Positions 1 through 5,636 of a stretch of DNA of 11,327 bases are shown here, one piece after another. Where the stretch lies: positions 1 to 11,327 of the forward strand of contig JAQGKG010000378.1 of the NCBI GenBank assembly GCA_028290245.1, in the 5' to 3' direction. The DNA is from Devosia sp. GTDB taxonomy: Bacteria; Pseudomonadota; Alphaproteobacteria; Rhizobiales; Devosiaceae. Within the stretch, counting starts at the first letter, position 1; each line of letters opens with the position of its first letter. A model generated the notes under the pieces. That model did no database searches. It worked only from the letters and a program-made list of their open reading frames with translations, and was not told the DNA's origin. Both the position numbers and the translations under genes were made by a program.

Positions 1-514
1 CGGCGCCCGCCTTGGTCTGCACCAGCGCGGACTTGATCATCACCGCAACCGTTTCGTCATTGAGGATTTCGCCGTCCCGCACCAGCCCGTCTTGCCCGTC
101 GCTGGAATATTCGTCCAGCGCCACGTCAGCGATCAGCCCGATCTCCGGCACAGCACTCTTGATGGCACTCAAAGCCCGGCACATCAGGTTGTCTGGATTA
201 TACGCTTCGGCCCCATTGCTGCTGCGCAAATGGTCCGGCGTATTGGGAAACAGCGCCAGCGCCGGAATGCCCGCATCGCGCGCTGCCTTGGCAGCTTCGA
301 CGCAAAGATCGACGCTCAGCCGCTCGACACCCGGCATGGTGCGGATCTGCGTTTTCTCGTTGTGCCCATCGATGACGAACAGCGGCCAGATCAGGTCGGA
401 CGGCGTCAGCACGCTTTCGCGCACCATGGCGCGGCTCCACGCGGTGCGGCGGCTGCGGCGCAGGCGGCGACCGCCGAGGAAGTCCATGTCGTGCTTGTGC
501 CAGGTCTCGGCCAT
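1..514 (-). CDS. hemB: Delta-aminolevulinic acid dehydratase (porphobilinogen synthase), 5' part
   Basis: HemB condenses two 5-aminolevulinate molecules to porphobilinogen in cytosolic tetrapyrrole synthesis. The 171 visible residues match the family: RRLRRSRRTAWSRAMVRE near residues 16-33, the LTPSDLIWPLFV block (36-47), MPGVERLSVD (60-69), EAYNPDNL (103-110) and NDETV late in the piece. The Schiff-base lysines lie beyond the window edge. At residues 130-143 the metal-loop segment reads DVALDEYSSDGQDG. The three cysteines of zinc-dependent enzymes are replaced by Ala and Asp, as known for the magnesium/potassium-type enzymes of alphaproteobacteria. The ATG at 514-512 has a good AAGGAG (522-527, complement) 7 nt upstream. 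The gene diverges from the membrane-protein gene at 612, so the 97-bp gap should carry both promoters. The 3' end is cut by the window, not broken. Identity is near certain. Confidence 0.96.
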   Translation of the reverse strand, partial: MAETWHKHDMDFLGGRRLRRSRRTAWSRAMVRESVLTPSDLIWPLFVIDGHNEKTQIRTMPGVERLSVDLCVEAAKAARDAGIPALALFPNTPDHLRSSNGAEAYNPDNLMCRALSAIKSAVPEIGLIADVALDEYSSDGQDGLVRDGEILNDETVAVMIKSALVQTKAGA

Positions 515-611
515 GGGACGGCTCCTTGTGTTGAGCCTTCGTTTATCAGCGGCAGACGCTCCATCCAAGCTCCCGCTTGTCGCATCCCTCGCGCAAGGGT
601 AGAAACCTGCC

Positions 612-1001
612 ATGGATTTTAACTCCCAGCCTATCGGCATCTACATCCGCGTCGTCGCGATCATCAGCCTTATGCTCGGCCTCAACGATGCCGCGCGCCT
701 GCTCGGTGTGGGCCTGGGCGACGTCAGCCCAGTTGCTACCATGGGCATGACCGGCTTCGTCTATCTCGGCATATTTGGCCTGTCGCGACTGTTCGCGGCC
801 GTTGGTCTTTGGATCAAGGCCAGTTGGGGAGCCGTGCTGCTGGTGGGGGCAACATCCGTAGAACTGGCTCTCTATCTGTTCGGTAACACCGACGTCCGCA
901 TGTCCGCCCTGGGTTTTGCCGTGAGGCTCGTGCTGCTAGCGTCCATCCTCATCATATTCATCCTGTTGATCCGGCTGCAACGCGCCCGCGCCGCCGACTA
1001 G
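612..1001 (+). CDS. Four-helix inner-membrane protein of unknown function (DUF6163-like)
   Basis: This is a 129-aa protein with four predicted membrane segments at about residues 11-34, 46-67, 72-90 and 99-121. A short hydrophilic N-terminus precedes them and a basic RLQRARAAD tail follows, which by the positive-inside rule would place the tail in the cytoplasm. There is no signal peptide and no catalytic motif. Size, topology and position between hemB and a MarR-type ldtR fit the small rhizobial membrane proteins filed as DUF6163. That family name is from memory and was not searched. The start is the only upstream ATG that begins before the first helix. The ribosome site is weak (AAGGGTAG around 595-602, about 9 nt away). 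Function is unknown; the neighbours hint loosely at envelope biology. Confidence 0.8.
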   Translation: MDFNSQPIGIYIRVVAIISLMLGLNDAARLLGVGLGDVSPVATMGMTGFVYLGIFGLSRLFAAVGLWIKASWGAVLLVGATSVELALYLFGNTDVRMSALGFAVRLVLLASILIIFILLIRLQRARAAD

Positions 1002-1021
1002 CCAGACGGTGCCGGGGGCGT

Positions 1022-1062
1022 TTACACCCTCGTAAGGTTACAAATTTATGCACCGGTGTAAC
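1022..1062. promoter_or_regulatory. Nested inverted repeats between the membrane-protein gene and ldtR
   Basis: TTACACC at 1022-1028 is the exact inverse complement of GGTGTAA at 1055-1061. GTTACA (1037-1042) pairs with TGTAAC (1057-1062), and CACCGGTG (1051-1058) is a perfect 8-bp palindrome. The right-hand arm is therefore shared by alternative pairings. No T-run follows, so this is not a good intrinsic terminator for the upstream gene. An operator or a folded 5' leader of ldtR is more likely. The protein that would bind is unknown. Confidence 0.4.
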
Positions 1063-1103
1063 GAAGAATAAAGCCAAATTATCATTGCATTCCAGTAAGA
1101 TGC

Positions 1104-1133
1104 TCTTAATCACGCCACTTAGGGTGATCTTAG
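1104..1133. promoter_or_regulatory. Possible LdtR autoregulatory site upstream of ldtR
   Basis: ATCAC (1109-1113) and GTGAT (1124-1128) form an inverted repeat with a 10-bp spacer. Overlapping it are three CTTA-type direct repeats: CTTAA at 1105, CTTAG at 1118 and CTTAG at 1129. MarR-family dimers commonly bind imperfect dyads of this size in their own promoters. The site lies 69-98 bp upstream of the chosen ldtR start. Assignment to LdtR is inference from position only. Confidence 0.35.
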
Positions 1134-1201
1134 TCCACACGCCGTAGTTTGGCCTCATGAGATGCGAAAAGTCGCACAGACTGCAAAACAGTGAGGCACA
1201 A

Positions 1202-1711
1202 ATGGCAATCAAATCCAACGCAGCCGAGGCCATGGTTTCGGAACGTCCCAAGAGCCTGAAGCCGCTTTATCTGGAAGCTGTTTCCCGTGTAGAGCGTTTG
1301 CACCGTCGGCTCCTCGACCTGATCAAGGACGAGTTTGACCGTATGGGCTGGGATGACATCAATCCTGTTCAAGCACTGCTGATGTTCAACATCGGCGATG
1401 CCGAGCTCACCGCTGGCGAGCTGCGCTCCCGCGGCTACTACCTGGGCTCGAACGTCTCTTATAATCTCAAGAAGCTGGTCGAAACCGGCTACATCTTCCA
1501 GGAGCGCTCGCGTTCCGACCGCCGCTCGGTCCGCATCAAGCTGACCCCCAAGGGCGAAGAAGTAGCTGAAGTCATCGACGAGCTTTATGATCGCCACCTC
1601 AAGTCGATCGACAAGGTCGGCGGCCTGGGTGACGACGAGTTCGAAGGCCTAAACAAGGCTCTCGCCCGTCTCGAGCGCTTCTGGGTCGACCAGATCCTCT
1701 ACAAGCTCTAA
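1202..1711 (+). CDS. ldtR: MarR-family transcriptional regulator, LdtR type
   Basis: This 169-aa winged-helix protein has N-terminal dimerisation helices (about 18-62). The helix-turn-helix lies at about 69-92 (LTAGELRSRGYYLGSNVSYN, then KKLVE). A wing with ERSRSDRRSVRIKLT follows (101-115), then C-terminal dimerisation helices. The GYYLGSNVSYNLKKL recognition region matches LdtR, described in Liberibacter and Sinorhizobium as an activator of an L,D-transpeptidase gene and a link to osmotic tolerance. The gene for such an enzyme is the next one downstream. I chose the ATG at 1202 because GAGG (1193-1196) sits 5 nt before it. An in-frame ATG at 1157 would add 15 residues, MRCEKSH and onward, that are untypical of the family. 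A hairpin follows at 1760-1784, so ldtR is probably its own transcript with dyads on both sides. Family is near certain; orthology to LdtR is likely. Confidence 0.9.
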   Translation: MAIKSNAAEAMVSERPKSLKPLYLEAVSRVERLHRRLLDLIKDEFDRMGWDDINPVQALLMFNIGDAELTAGELRSRGYYLGSNVSYNLKKLVETGYIFQERSRSDRRSVRIKLTPKGEEVAEVIDELYDRHLKSIDKVGGLGDDEFEGLNKALARLERFWVDQILYKL

Positions 1712-1759
1712 GTACGGAACAGCGGCGCATCTGTTGCGGCTGCGCCACATCCGAACGCA

Positions 1760-1784
1760 AACGCCGGTCCTTGGGGCCGGCGTT
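1760..1784 (+). terminator. Hairpin downstream of ldtR, probable terminator
   Basis: AACGCCGG (1760-1767) pairs perfectly with CCGGCGTT (1777-1784) across a 9-nt loop (TCCTTGGGG). It starts 48 nt after the ldtR stop. The following bases are CACATTTG, so the U-tract is poor. It may terminate only partly, allowing some readthrough into the transpeptidase gene. Confidence 0.6.
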
Positions 1785-1787
1785 CAC

Positions 1788-1802
1788 ATTTGCGCCGCAA
1801 AT
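1788..1802. promoter_or_regulatory. 15-bp perfect palindrome in the ldtR-ldtP gap
   Basis: ATTTGCG, a central C, and CGCAAAT form a perfect 7+1+7 palindrome. It begins four bases after the hairpin that ends the ldtR region. A second perfect palindrome, TGGTTTGAAACCA (6+1+6), lies at 1825-1837. Both lie upstream of the L,D-transpeptidase start and are candidate dimer-binding operators, plausibly for LdtR. No experimentally known consensus was used. Confidence 0.45.
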
Positions 1803-1853
1803 CAAAGTGATTGAGCTCATTACGTGGTTTGAAACCATTTCCCGACTATTCTT

Positions 1854-1904
1854 GGTTCACGAATTCTCAAGAGGGTTCACATGCGGTTGACCGCGTTGTG
1901 AGCC
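1854..1904. promoter_or_regulatory. Long imperfect dyad and direct repeats upstream of the L,D-transpeptidase gene
   Basis: Positions 1874-1904 form a 31-nt interrupted dyad. GGTTCACA pairs at seven of eight positions with TGTGAGCC. Inside it, GCGGT (1883-1887) pairs perfectly with ACCGC (1890-1894). The left arm motif GGTTCAC also occurs at 1854-1860, exactly 20 bp (two helical turns) before its copy at 1874. The dyad ends 60 bp before the transpeptidase start. It could be a protein-binding site or an RNA hairpin in the 5' leader; the sequence alone does not decide. Confidence 0.45.
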
Positions 1905-1964
1905 ATTGAGCGGGATGGTAAAAACTGCCCTTGTTTGGCAGCCAGCAATTTCGGGTGAGACTAC

Positions 1965-3227
1965 ATGCGGCTCAATAGACGTTCTCTGCTCCGGTATACG
2001 GCCATGGCCGGCGCATCTCTGGCAATGCCCGCGGTAGTTCGCGGCCAAGAATCCATTTTCGATATGATGAACCGCGGCAATGTGCTGCGGAACGCCGACA
2101 AGGATGGCAATACGGCTGCGGCACAAGCCCTCATCGCCACCAATGAGCCGATCCTGTCGTTCGACACGGTCCACAATCTGCAGCTTGCCATCTCGCAATA
2201 CGAGCCATTCGTGGCCAATGGCGGTTGGGAAGAAGTGCCACAGGAAGCTTTCCGCTTGCTGGTCGGCCAATCTGGGGCCGCGGTTATCCAGCTCAAGCGT
2301 CGCCTGATTGCCTCCGGCGATATGGTTCTGCTGCCCAACATCAACGATTCGTTCGATGAGGACACTGATCGCGGCGTACGTACTTTCCAGGCGCGGCATG
2401 GCCTGATCGTCAACGGTCAAGTCGATGAGCCGACCTGGTACGCGCTCAATGTGCCGGCAGCGACCCGCCTGCAGCAGCTCTATCTGAACTTTACCCGGGT
2501 CCAGGCCATGGCGCCGAACCTTAGCCCGCGTTACGTCGTGGTCAACATTCCGGCTGCCACCATCGAGGCGGTGAATGACGGTATGGTCGAGCAGCGCCAC
2601 ACAGCGGTTGTTGGCCGCGTCGAGCGCGCCACGCCGATCATGGCGTCCAAAGTTAGCCAGATCAACTTCAACCCCTACTGGCATGTGCCCAAGTCGCTGG
2701 TTCGTCAGGATCTGACGAAGTACATGCAGGAAAATCCGAACTACCTGGCTGAGCAGAATATTTTTATCTATGACGGCTCGAGCAATAAGGTTGATCCGGC
2801 ATCGATCGACTGGGCCAACATCACCGATCAGCAGGTGAACTATATGTACCGCCAGGAGCCTGGCGCAGCCAACTCCATGGGCCACTGCAAGATCAATTTC
2901 TTCAACCCCTATGATTGCTACCTGCACGACACGCCGTCCAAGGCGCTGTTTGGCGAAAATGCGCGCTTCCATTCCTCGGGCTGTGTTCGCGTCGAAGGCG
3001 TCAACGGGCTGGTCAACTGGCTGCTGCGTGACAATGGCGACTGGGACCAGACCAAGGTCGACACCACCTTCGAGTCGCTTCAGCGCCTCGATGTCGAGTG
3101 CAAGGCGCGCGTGCCACTGCTGACCACATACATTACAGCCTGGGCCAATCGTCAGGGCACGGTCAGCTTCCGCGACGACGACTATCAGTTCGACGCCCAG
3201 GGCAAGGTCAGCTTCGAGCAGGCCTAA
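1965..3227 (+). CDS. Tat-exported L,D-transpeptidase with peptidoglycan-binding domain
   Basis: This periplasmic enzyme should form 3-3 peptidoglycan cross-links or attach proteins to the wall through L,D-transpeptidation. The 420 residues begin with a twin-arginine-like signal (NRRSLLR, then a hydrophobic stretch to about residue 26). A peptidoglycan-binding domain lies near 101-162 (VIQLKRRL, VRTFQARHGL, GQVDEPTW). The YkuD catalytic domain spans about 178-355. H321 in YLHDTPSK and C340 in SSGCVRVE form the expected active site, with R342 in the motif. The long insert between the first YkuD strands and HDT resembles the YcbB (LdtD) subgroup. The start has GGGTGAG (1953-1959) 5 nt upstream. 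Being next to ldtR makes it the likely LdtR target, the enzyme called LdtP in Liberibacter. A strong terminator follows. Enzyme class is very secure; the gene name is less so. Confidence 0.95.
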   Translation: MRLNRRSLLRYTAMAGASLAMPAVVRGQESIFDMMNRGNVLRNADKDGNTAAAQALIATNEPILSFDTVHNLQLAISQYEPFVANGGWEEVPQEAFRLLVGQSGAAVIQLKRRLIASGDMVLLPNINDSFDEDTDRGVRTFQARHGLIVNGQVDEPTWYALNVPAATRLQQLYLNFTRVQAMAPNLSPRYVVVNIPAATIEAVNDGMVEQRHTAVVGRVERATPIMASKVSQINFNPYWHVPKSLVRQDLTKYMQENPNYLAEQNIFIYDGSSNKVDPASIDWANITDQQVNYMYRQEPGAANSMGHCKINFFNPYDCYLHDTPSKALFGENARFHSSGCVRVEGVNGLVNWLLRDNGDWDQTKVDTTFESLQRLDVECKARVPLLTTYITAWANRQGTVSFRDDDYQFDAQGKVSFEQA

Positions 3228-3247
3228 GCTTCAAGCGATAGAAACAG

Positions 3248-3279
3248 AAACGCCCTCCTCATGGAGGGCGTTTTCTTTT
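3248..3279 (+). terminator. Strong intrinsic terminator after the L,D-transpeptidase gene
   Basis: AAACGCCCTCC (3248-3258) pairs perfectly over 11 bp with GGAGGGCGTTT (3263-3273) around a TCAT loop. A T-rich run, TTTTCTTTT (3271-3279), follows. It lies 20 nt after the transpeptidase stop and is a textbook rho-independent terminator on the plus strand. Confidence 0.93.
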
Positions 3280-3322
3280 GAGCTGCAGAGAATCTTGCTA
3301 AAGTAGCGGGTAGGGGGCTGCC

Positions 3323-3532
3323 ATGGCTGACGGTGATGTCTATTTCGAGTTCGTGCAGGTCGGCCAGCAGATGCGGGTTGCCGCGATTGATGCTGCAACA
3401 GGCATCGAAGTCATCGTCATAACGCCCGTTTCAGCAAGCAAGCATCAGATGCAGCAGATGGGTCTCGCCAAGCTCCGAAAAAGGCTCGGCGCCCCGACTG
3501 TCCAGCCAGAGGCGCCGAAACGTCTGTTTTAG
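3323..3532 (+). CDS. Small conserved hypothetical protein (DUF6898-like)
   Basis: This is a 69-aa soluble protein with no signal or membrane segment. The N-terminal half looks like a compact beta fold: VYFEFVQVGQQMRVAAID, then TGIEVIVITP. The C-terminal half is a helix, QMQQMGLAKLRKRL. The opening GDVYFEFVQVG plus AIDAATGIEV pattern resembles small alphaproteobacterial proteins filed as DUF6898; this name is from memory and unsearched. The ATG follows a strong AGGGGG (3312-3317) at 5 nt, which supports real translation. It starts after the terminator at 3248-3279, so it needs its own promoter; I found no convincing one in the 43 bp between. It converges on the BA14K gene with only 7 bp between stop codons. 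Function is unknown. Confidence 0.75.
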   Translation: MADGDVYFEFVQVGQQMRVAAIDAATGIEVIVITPVSASKHQMQQMGLAKLRKRLGAPTVQPEAPKRLF

Positions 3533-3539
3533 CTATGGG

Positions 3540-3989
3540 TTACAGGTTGCAGCGGTGGCGAGCGCCATCGAAGCCCATGAAGGTGTCGCTACGCTCGTCG
3601 TACGACCGATAGCGGGCGTAGCACGCATCGACATGGTTATTGGAACTGCGGCCGACGACCCGATCGCCGCCATTACGGTTATTGTTGCCGTTAGCAATCG
3701 CACCGCCAATGATCGCGCCGAATGCTGCGCCGAAAATGCCGGCTGCCAATGGATCGAGGTCGCTGCGGCGGTTGTTGTAGAAACGATCATAGTCGCGCTG
3801 GCGCCAGTTTCCGCCGTAATACCCGCGGCAGTCATAGTCGTTTGGGTAGCGGTCGCAATAGGTCTCAATGACCTGTTGGCGCTGGCCAAAGCTAAGCGTT
3901 ACGTTCTGCGCCTGCGCGGGCACGATCGAGGATACGGCGATAGTTGCCGCCATTGCTGCTGTAACAAGTCCATTCTTCATGAGGTTCAT
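3540..3989 (-). CDS. BA14K family secreted/envelope protein
   Basis: This is a 149-aa exported protein. A Sec signal peptide spans residues 1-27 (hydrophobic core, then VPAQA before QNV). A Tyr/Arg/Asn-rich stretch follows with two cysteines (ETYCDRYPNDYDCRG). Next is a glycine-rich hydrophobic segment, LAAGIFGAAFGAIIGGAIANG, at about 79-99, and then a basic Asn/Gly linker. The C-terminal BA14K motif reads HVDACYARYRSYDERSDTF and ends GARHRCNL, supplying two more cysteines. BA14K was named for a 14-kDa immunoreactive, lectin-like Brucella protein; most members are uncharacterised. I took the ATG at 3989-3987 because CAGGAG (3998-4003, complement) sits 8 nt upstream and the signal peptide starts there. 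The open frame continues to 4211, but that extension would bury the signal. The glycine-rich segment may insert in or associate with a membrane. Confidence 0.9.
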   Translation of the reverse strand: MNLMKNGLVTAAMAATIAVSSIVPAQAQNVTLSFGQRQQVIETYCDRYPNDYDCRGYYGGNWRQRDYDRFYNNRRSDLDPLAAGIFGAAFGAIIGGAIANGNNNRNGGDRVVGRSSNNHVDACYARYRSYDERSDTFMGFDGARHRCNL

Positions 3990-4024
3990 CTGCGTGGCTC
4001 CTGCCGAAAACGGCCCCTTACAGC

Positions 4025-4053
4025 CAACAATGCTGTTTGATGCAGCAGAGTTG
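4025..4053. promoter_or_regulatory. Interrupted dyad upstream of the BA14K gene
   Basis: CAAC (4025-4028) pairs with GTTG (4050-4053), and TGCTG (4031-4035) pairs with CAGCA (4043-4047). Two mismatched positions separate the paired blocks, and a 7-nt centre (TTTGATG) divides the arms. Nine of eleven arm positions match. It lies 36-64 nt upstream of the BA14K start on the minus strand, a position suited to an operator or a 5' leader hairpin. The ligand is unknown. Confidence 0.35.
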
Positions 4054-4140
4054 CTTTCTCGCTGGCCTTTTTCTCCTAGACCCGCACGACCCCTTTCCCT
4101 CGTCGACATTCTGCGGCATAATTCGCTTGTTCGCGCTACT

Positions 4141-4194
4141 GGCGAGAGAGATGGTGTACCATCGGGGACCGCGGACCGAAGACTGCCGCTCGCC
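4141..4194 (+). ncRNA. Candidate structured 5' leader of glyA
   Basis: GGCGAG (4141-4146) can pair with CTCGCC (4189-4194) to close a domain. Inside it are a hairpin GATGG-TGTA-CCATC (4150-4163) and a direct repeat GGACCGCGGACCG (4167-4179) ahead of AAGACTG. The element lies about 130 nt before the glyA ATG, just after a possible -10. GAGAGA and CCGAAG superficially recall glycine-riboswitch core motifs, but the spacing does not fit that class. GlyA uses serine, glycine and tetrahydrofolate, so a metabolite-sensing leader would make sense. No known family was recognised and the stems are short, so this is a weak call. Confidence 0.25.
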
Positions 4195-4224
4195 TGGGCA
4201 CCCATCCGCACTCACGGGAGCCCC

Positions 4225-4329
4225 ATGTTTTCAGCACCATTATCCCGGCCTTGGAATCGCACGTTGCGACGTGTTAAGGCCACAGCCATGCAATTCCACT
4301 TCGTCGAACGCGAGGTTACGACCCTATGA
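4225..4329 (+). CDS. Possible 34-aa leader ORF overlapping the glyA start
   Basis: An ATG at 4225 has a good GGGAG (4216-4220) 4 nt upstream and opens a 34-codon frame rich in arginine and threonine. It starts MFSAPLSRPWNRTLRRVKAT and ends FVEREVTTL. Its TGA (4327-4329) overlaps the glyA ATG in the sequence ATGA, the geometry of translational coupling. The glyA gene's own Shine-Dalgarno, GAGG at 4312-4315, is 10 nt from its ATG and lies inside this ORF. The peptide has two serines and no glycine, which argues against a codon-starvation attenuator for those amino acids. It may instead deliver ribosomes to glyA, or be chance. There is no signal peptide, membrane segment or recognisable family. 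Confidence 0.3.
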   Translation: MFSAPLSRPWNRTLRRVKATAMQFHFVEREVTTL

Positions 4330-5627
4330 CCACCACGACTTCATCCTCGCTGTTCCCAAACTTTTTTACCAATTCCGTCAGCCAGACCGATCCTGAACTG
4401 GCTGCGGCGCTCAAGAACGAACTCGGTCGTCAGCAGAACGAAATCGAGCTGATCGCCTCCGAGAACATCGTCTCGCAGGCGGTGCTGGACGCGCAGGGCT
4501 CCGTGCTCACCAACAAGTATGCCGAAGGCTACCCTGGCCGCCGCTATTATGGCGGCTGCGAGTTTGTCGACGTTGCCGAAACGCTTGCCATCGAGCGCGC
4601 CAAGGAACTGTTCGGCGTCGCTTATGCTAACGTGCAGCCAAATTCCGGCTCGCAGGCCAATCAGGGCGTCTACCAGGCGCTGATCCAGCCCGGCGATACT
4701 ATCCTCGGCATGTCGCTCGACGCTGGTGGTCACCTGACCCATGGCGCCAAGCCAAACCAGTCCGGCAAGTGGTTCAATGCCATTCAGTATGGCCTGCGCA
4801 AGCAGGACGGCCTGGTCGATATGGATCAGGTTCGCCAGCTCGCTCGCGAACACAAGCCCAAGATGATCATCGCAGGCTTCTCGGCCTATTCGCGTGTCAT
4901 GGACTGGGCTGAATTCCGCGCAATTGCCGATGAGGTTGGCGCGATTCTCTTCGTCGACATGGCCCATGTTGCAGGCCTCGTTGCTGGCGGTGTTTATCCC
5001 AGCCCGTTCCCGCATGCCCATGTCGCATCGACCACGACCCACAAGACCCTACGCGGTCCGCGCGGCGGCCTGATCCTCACCAATGACGAGGACATCGCCA
5101 AGAAGATCAATTCGGCGATTTTCCCCGGCATCCAGGGCGGCCCGTTGATGCATGTCATCGCCGCCAAGGCGGTGGCGTTCAAGGAAGCGCTACAGCCTGA
5201 GTTCAAGGCTTACGCGGCCCAGGTCGTGGCCAATGCCAAGGTGCTGGCCGAGACGCTGGTCAAGGGCGGCGTCGATATCGTCAGCAAGGGTACCGACAAT
5301 CACTTGATGCTGGTCGATCTGCGCCCCAAGGGCCTGACCGGCAAGGCGACCGAAAAGGCGCTCGAACGCGCCCATATCACTTGCAACAAGAATGCCGTGC
5401 CGTTCGATCCGGAAAAGCCGGCCATTACCTCGGGCATTCGCCTCGGCACGCCTGCCGGTACATCGCGCGGTTTCGGCGAGGCCGAGTTCAAGCTGATCGG
5501 CGAGTTGATCATCGAAGTGCTCGATGGCCTCAAGGAAAACGGCGGCGAGAATAATGGCGCTGTTGAAGCGCAGGTCCGCGACAAGGTGAAGACCCTCACC
5601 GACCGCTTCCCGATCTACGGCTTCTAA
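4326..5627 (+). CDS. glyA: Serine hydroxymethyltransferase
   Basis: GlyA is a cytosolic PLP enzyme that interconverts serine plus tetrahydrofolate with glycine plus 5,10-methylene-tetrahydrofolate, the main one-carbon source. The 433 residues are normal length. Visible motifs are ELIASENIVS (41-50), NKYAEGYPGRRYYGG (63-77), HLTHGA (136-141), D211 and H214 in FVDMAHVAGLVAGG, and STTTHKTLRGPRGG with the PLP lysine at K240. GIQGGPLMHVIAAKAVAF follows. The N-terminus MTTTTSSSLFPNFF is a slightly extended alphaproteobacterial form. The start has GAGG 10 nt upstream and an ATGA overlap with a small leader ORF. nrdR begins 9 nt after the stop, with its ribosome site overlapping the glyA TAA, so the two are cotranscribed. 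Identity is certain. Confidence 0.98.
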   Translation: MTTTTSSSLFPNFFTNSVSQTDPELAAALKNELGRQQNEIELIASENIVSQAVLDAQGSVLTNKYAEGYPGRRYYGGCEFVDVAETLAIERAKELFGVAYANVQPNSGSQANQGVYQALIQPGDTILGMSLDAGGHLTHGAKPNQSGKWFNAIQYGLRKQDGLVDMDQVRQLAREHKPKMIIAGFSAYSRVMDWAEFRAIADEVGAILFVDMAHVAGLVAGGVYPSPFPHAHVASTTTHKTLRGPRGGLILTNDEDIAKKINSAIFPGIQGGPLMHVIAAKAVAFKEALQPEFKAYAAQVVANAKVLAETLVKGGVDIVSKGTDNHLMLVDLRPKGLTGKATEKALERAHITCNKNAVPFDPEKPAITSGIRLGTPAGTSRGFGEAEFKLIGELIIEVLDGLKENGGENNGAVEAQVRDKVKTLTDRFPIYGF

Positions 5628-5636
5628 GGACCCCTC

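Larger units (their letters stand above)
3990..4325. other. 336-bp intergenic region between BA14K and glyA
   Basis: No conventional gene is visible. The left part holds the BA14K ribosome site and dyad. In the middle, CATAAT at 4117-4122 could be a -10 element for glyA, with no good -35 partner (only TTTCCC at 4094-4099, 17 bp away). To its right are a possible folded element (4141-4194), a good ribosome site GGGAG (4216-4220), a small ORF (4225-4329) and a compact hairpin: CACGT (4260-4264), loop TGCG, ACGTG (4269-4273). If CATAAT is right, the glyA mRNA has a leader of about 200 nt, long enough for post-transcriptional control. Confidence 0.5.

Noticed and set aside
1157..1201. Longer LdtR start at the ATG at 1157
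   Set aside because: The 15 added residues are atypical and the ATG at 1202 has GAGG at ideal spacing.
1857..2972. Minus-strand 371-aa open frame opposite the L,D-transpeptidase gene
   Set aside because: Antisense shadow of a gene with clear catalytic motifs; no recognisable domain of its own.
4141..4205. Glycine riboswitch upstream of glyA
   Set aside because: GAGAGA, CCGAAG and GGGCACC fragments are present, but the stretch between CCGAAG and the closing CTC is only about 8 nt, too short for the known aptamer, and the tandem domain is absent. Kept only as an unclassified leader candidate.
3990..4211. N-terminal extension of the BA14K protein to 223 aa
   Set aside because: It would bury a clear signal peptide by 74 residues; the ATG at 3989 has a proper ribosome site.
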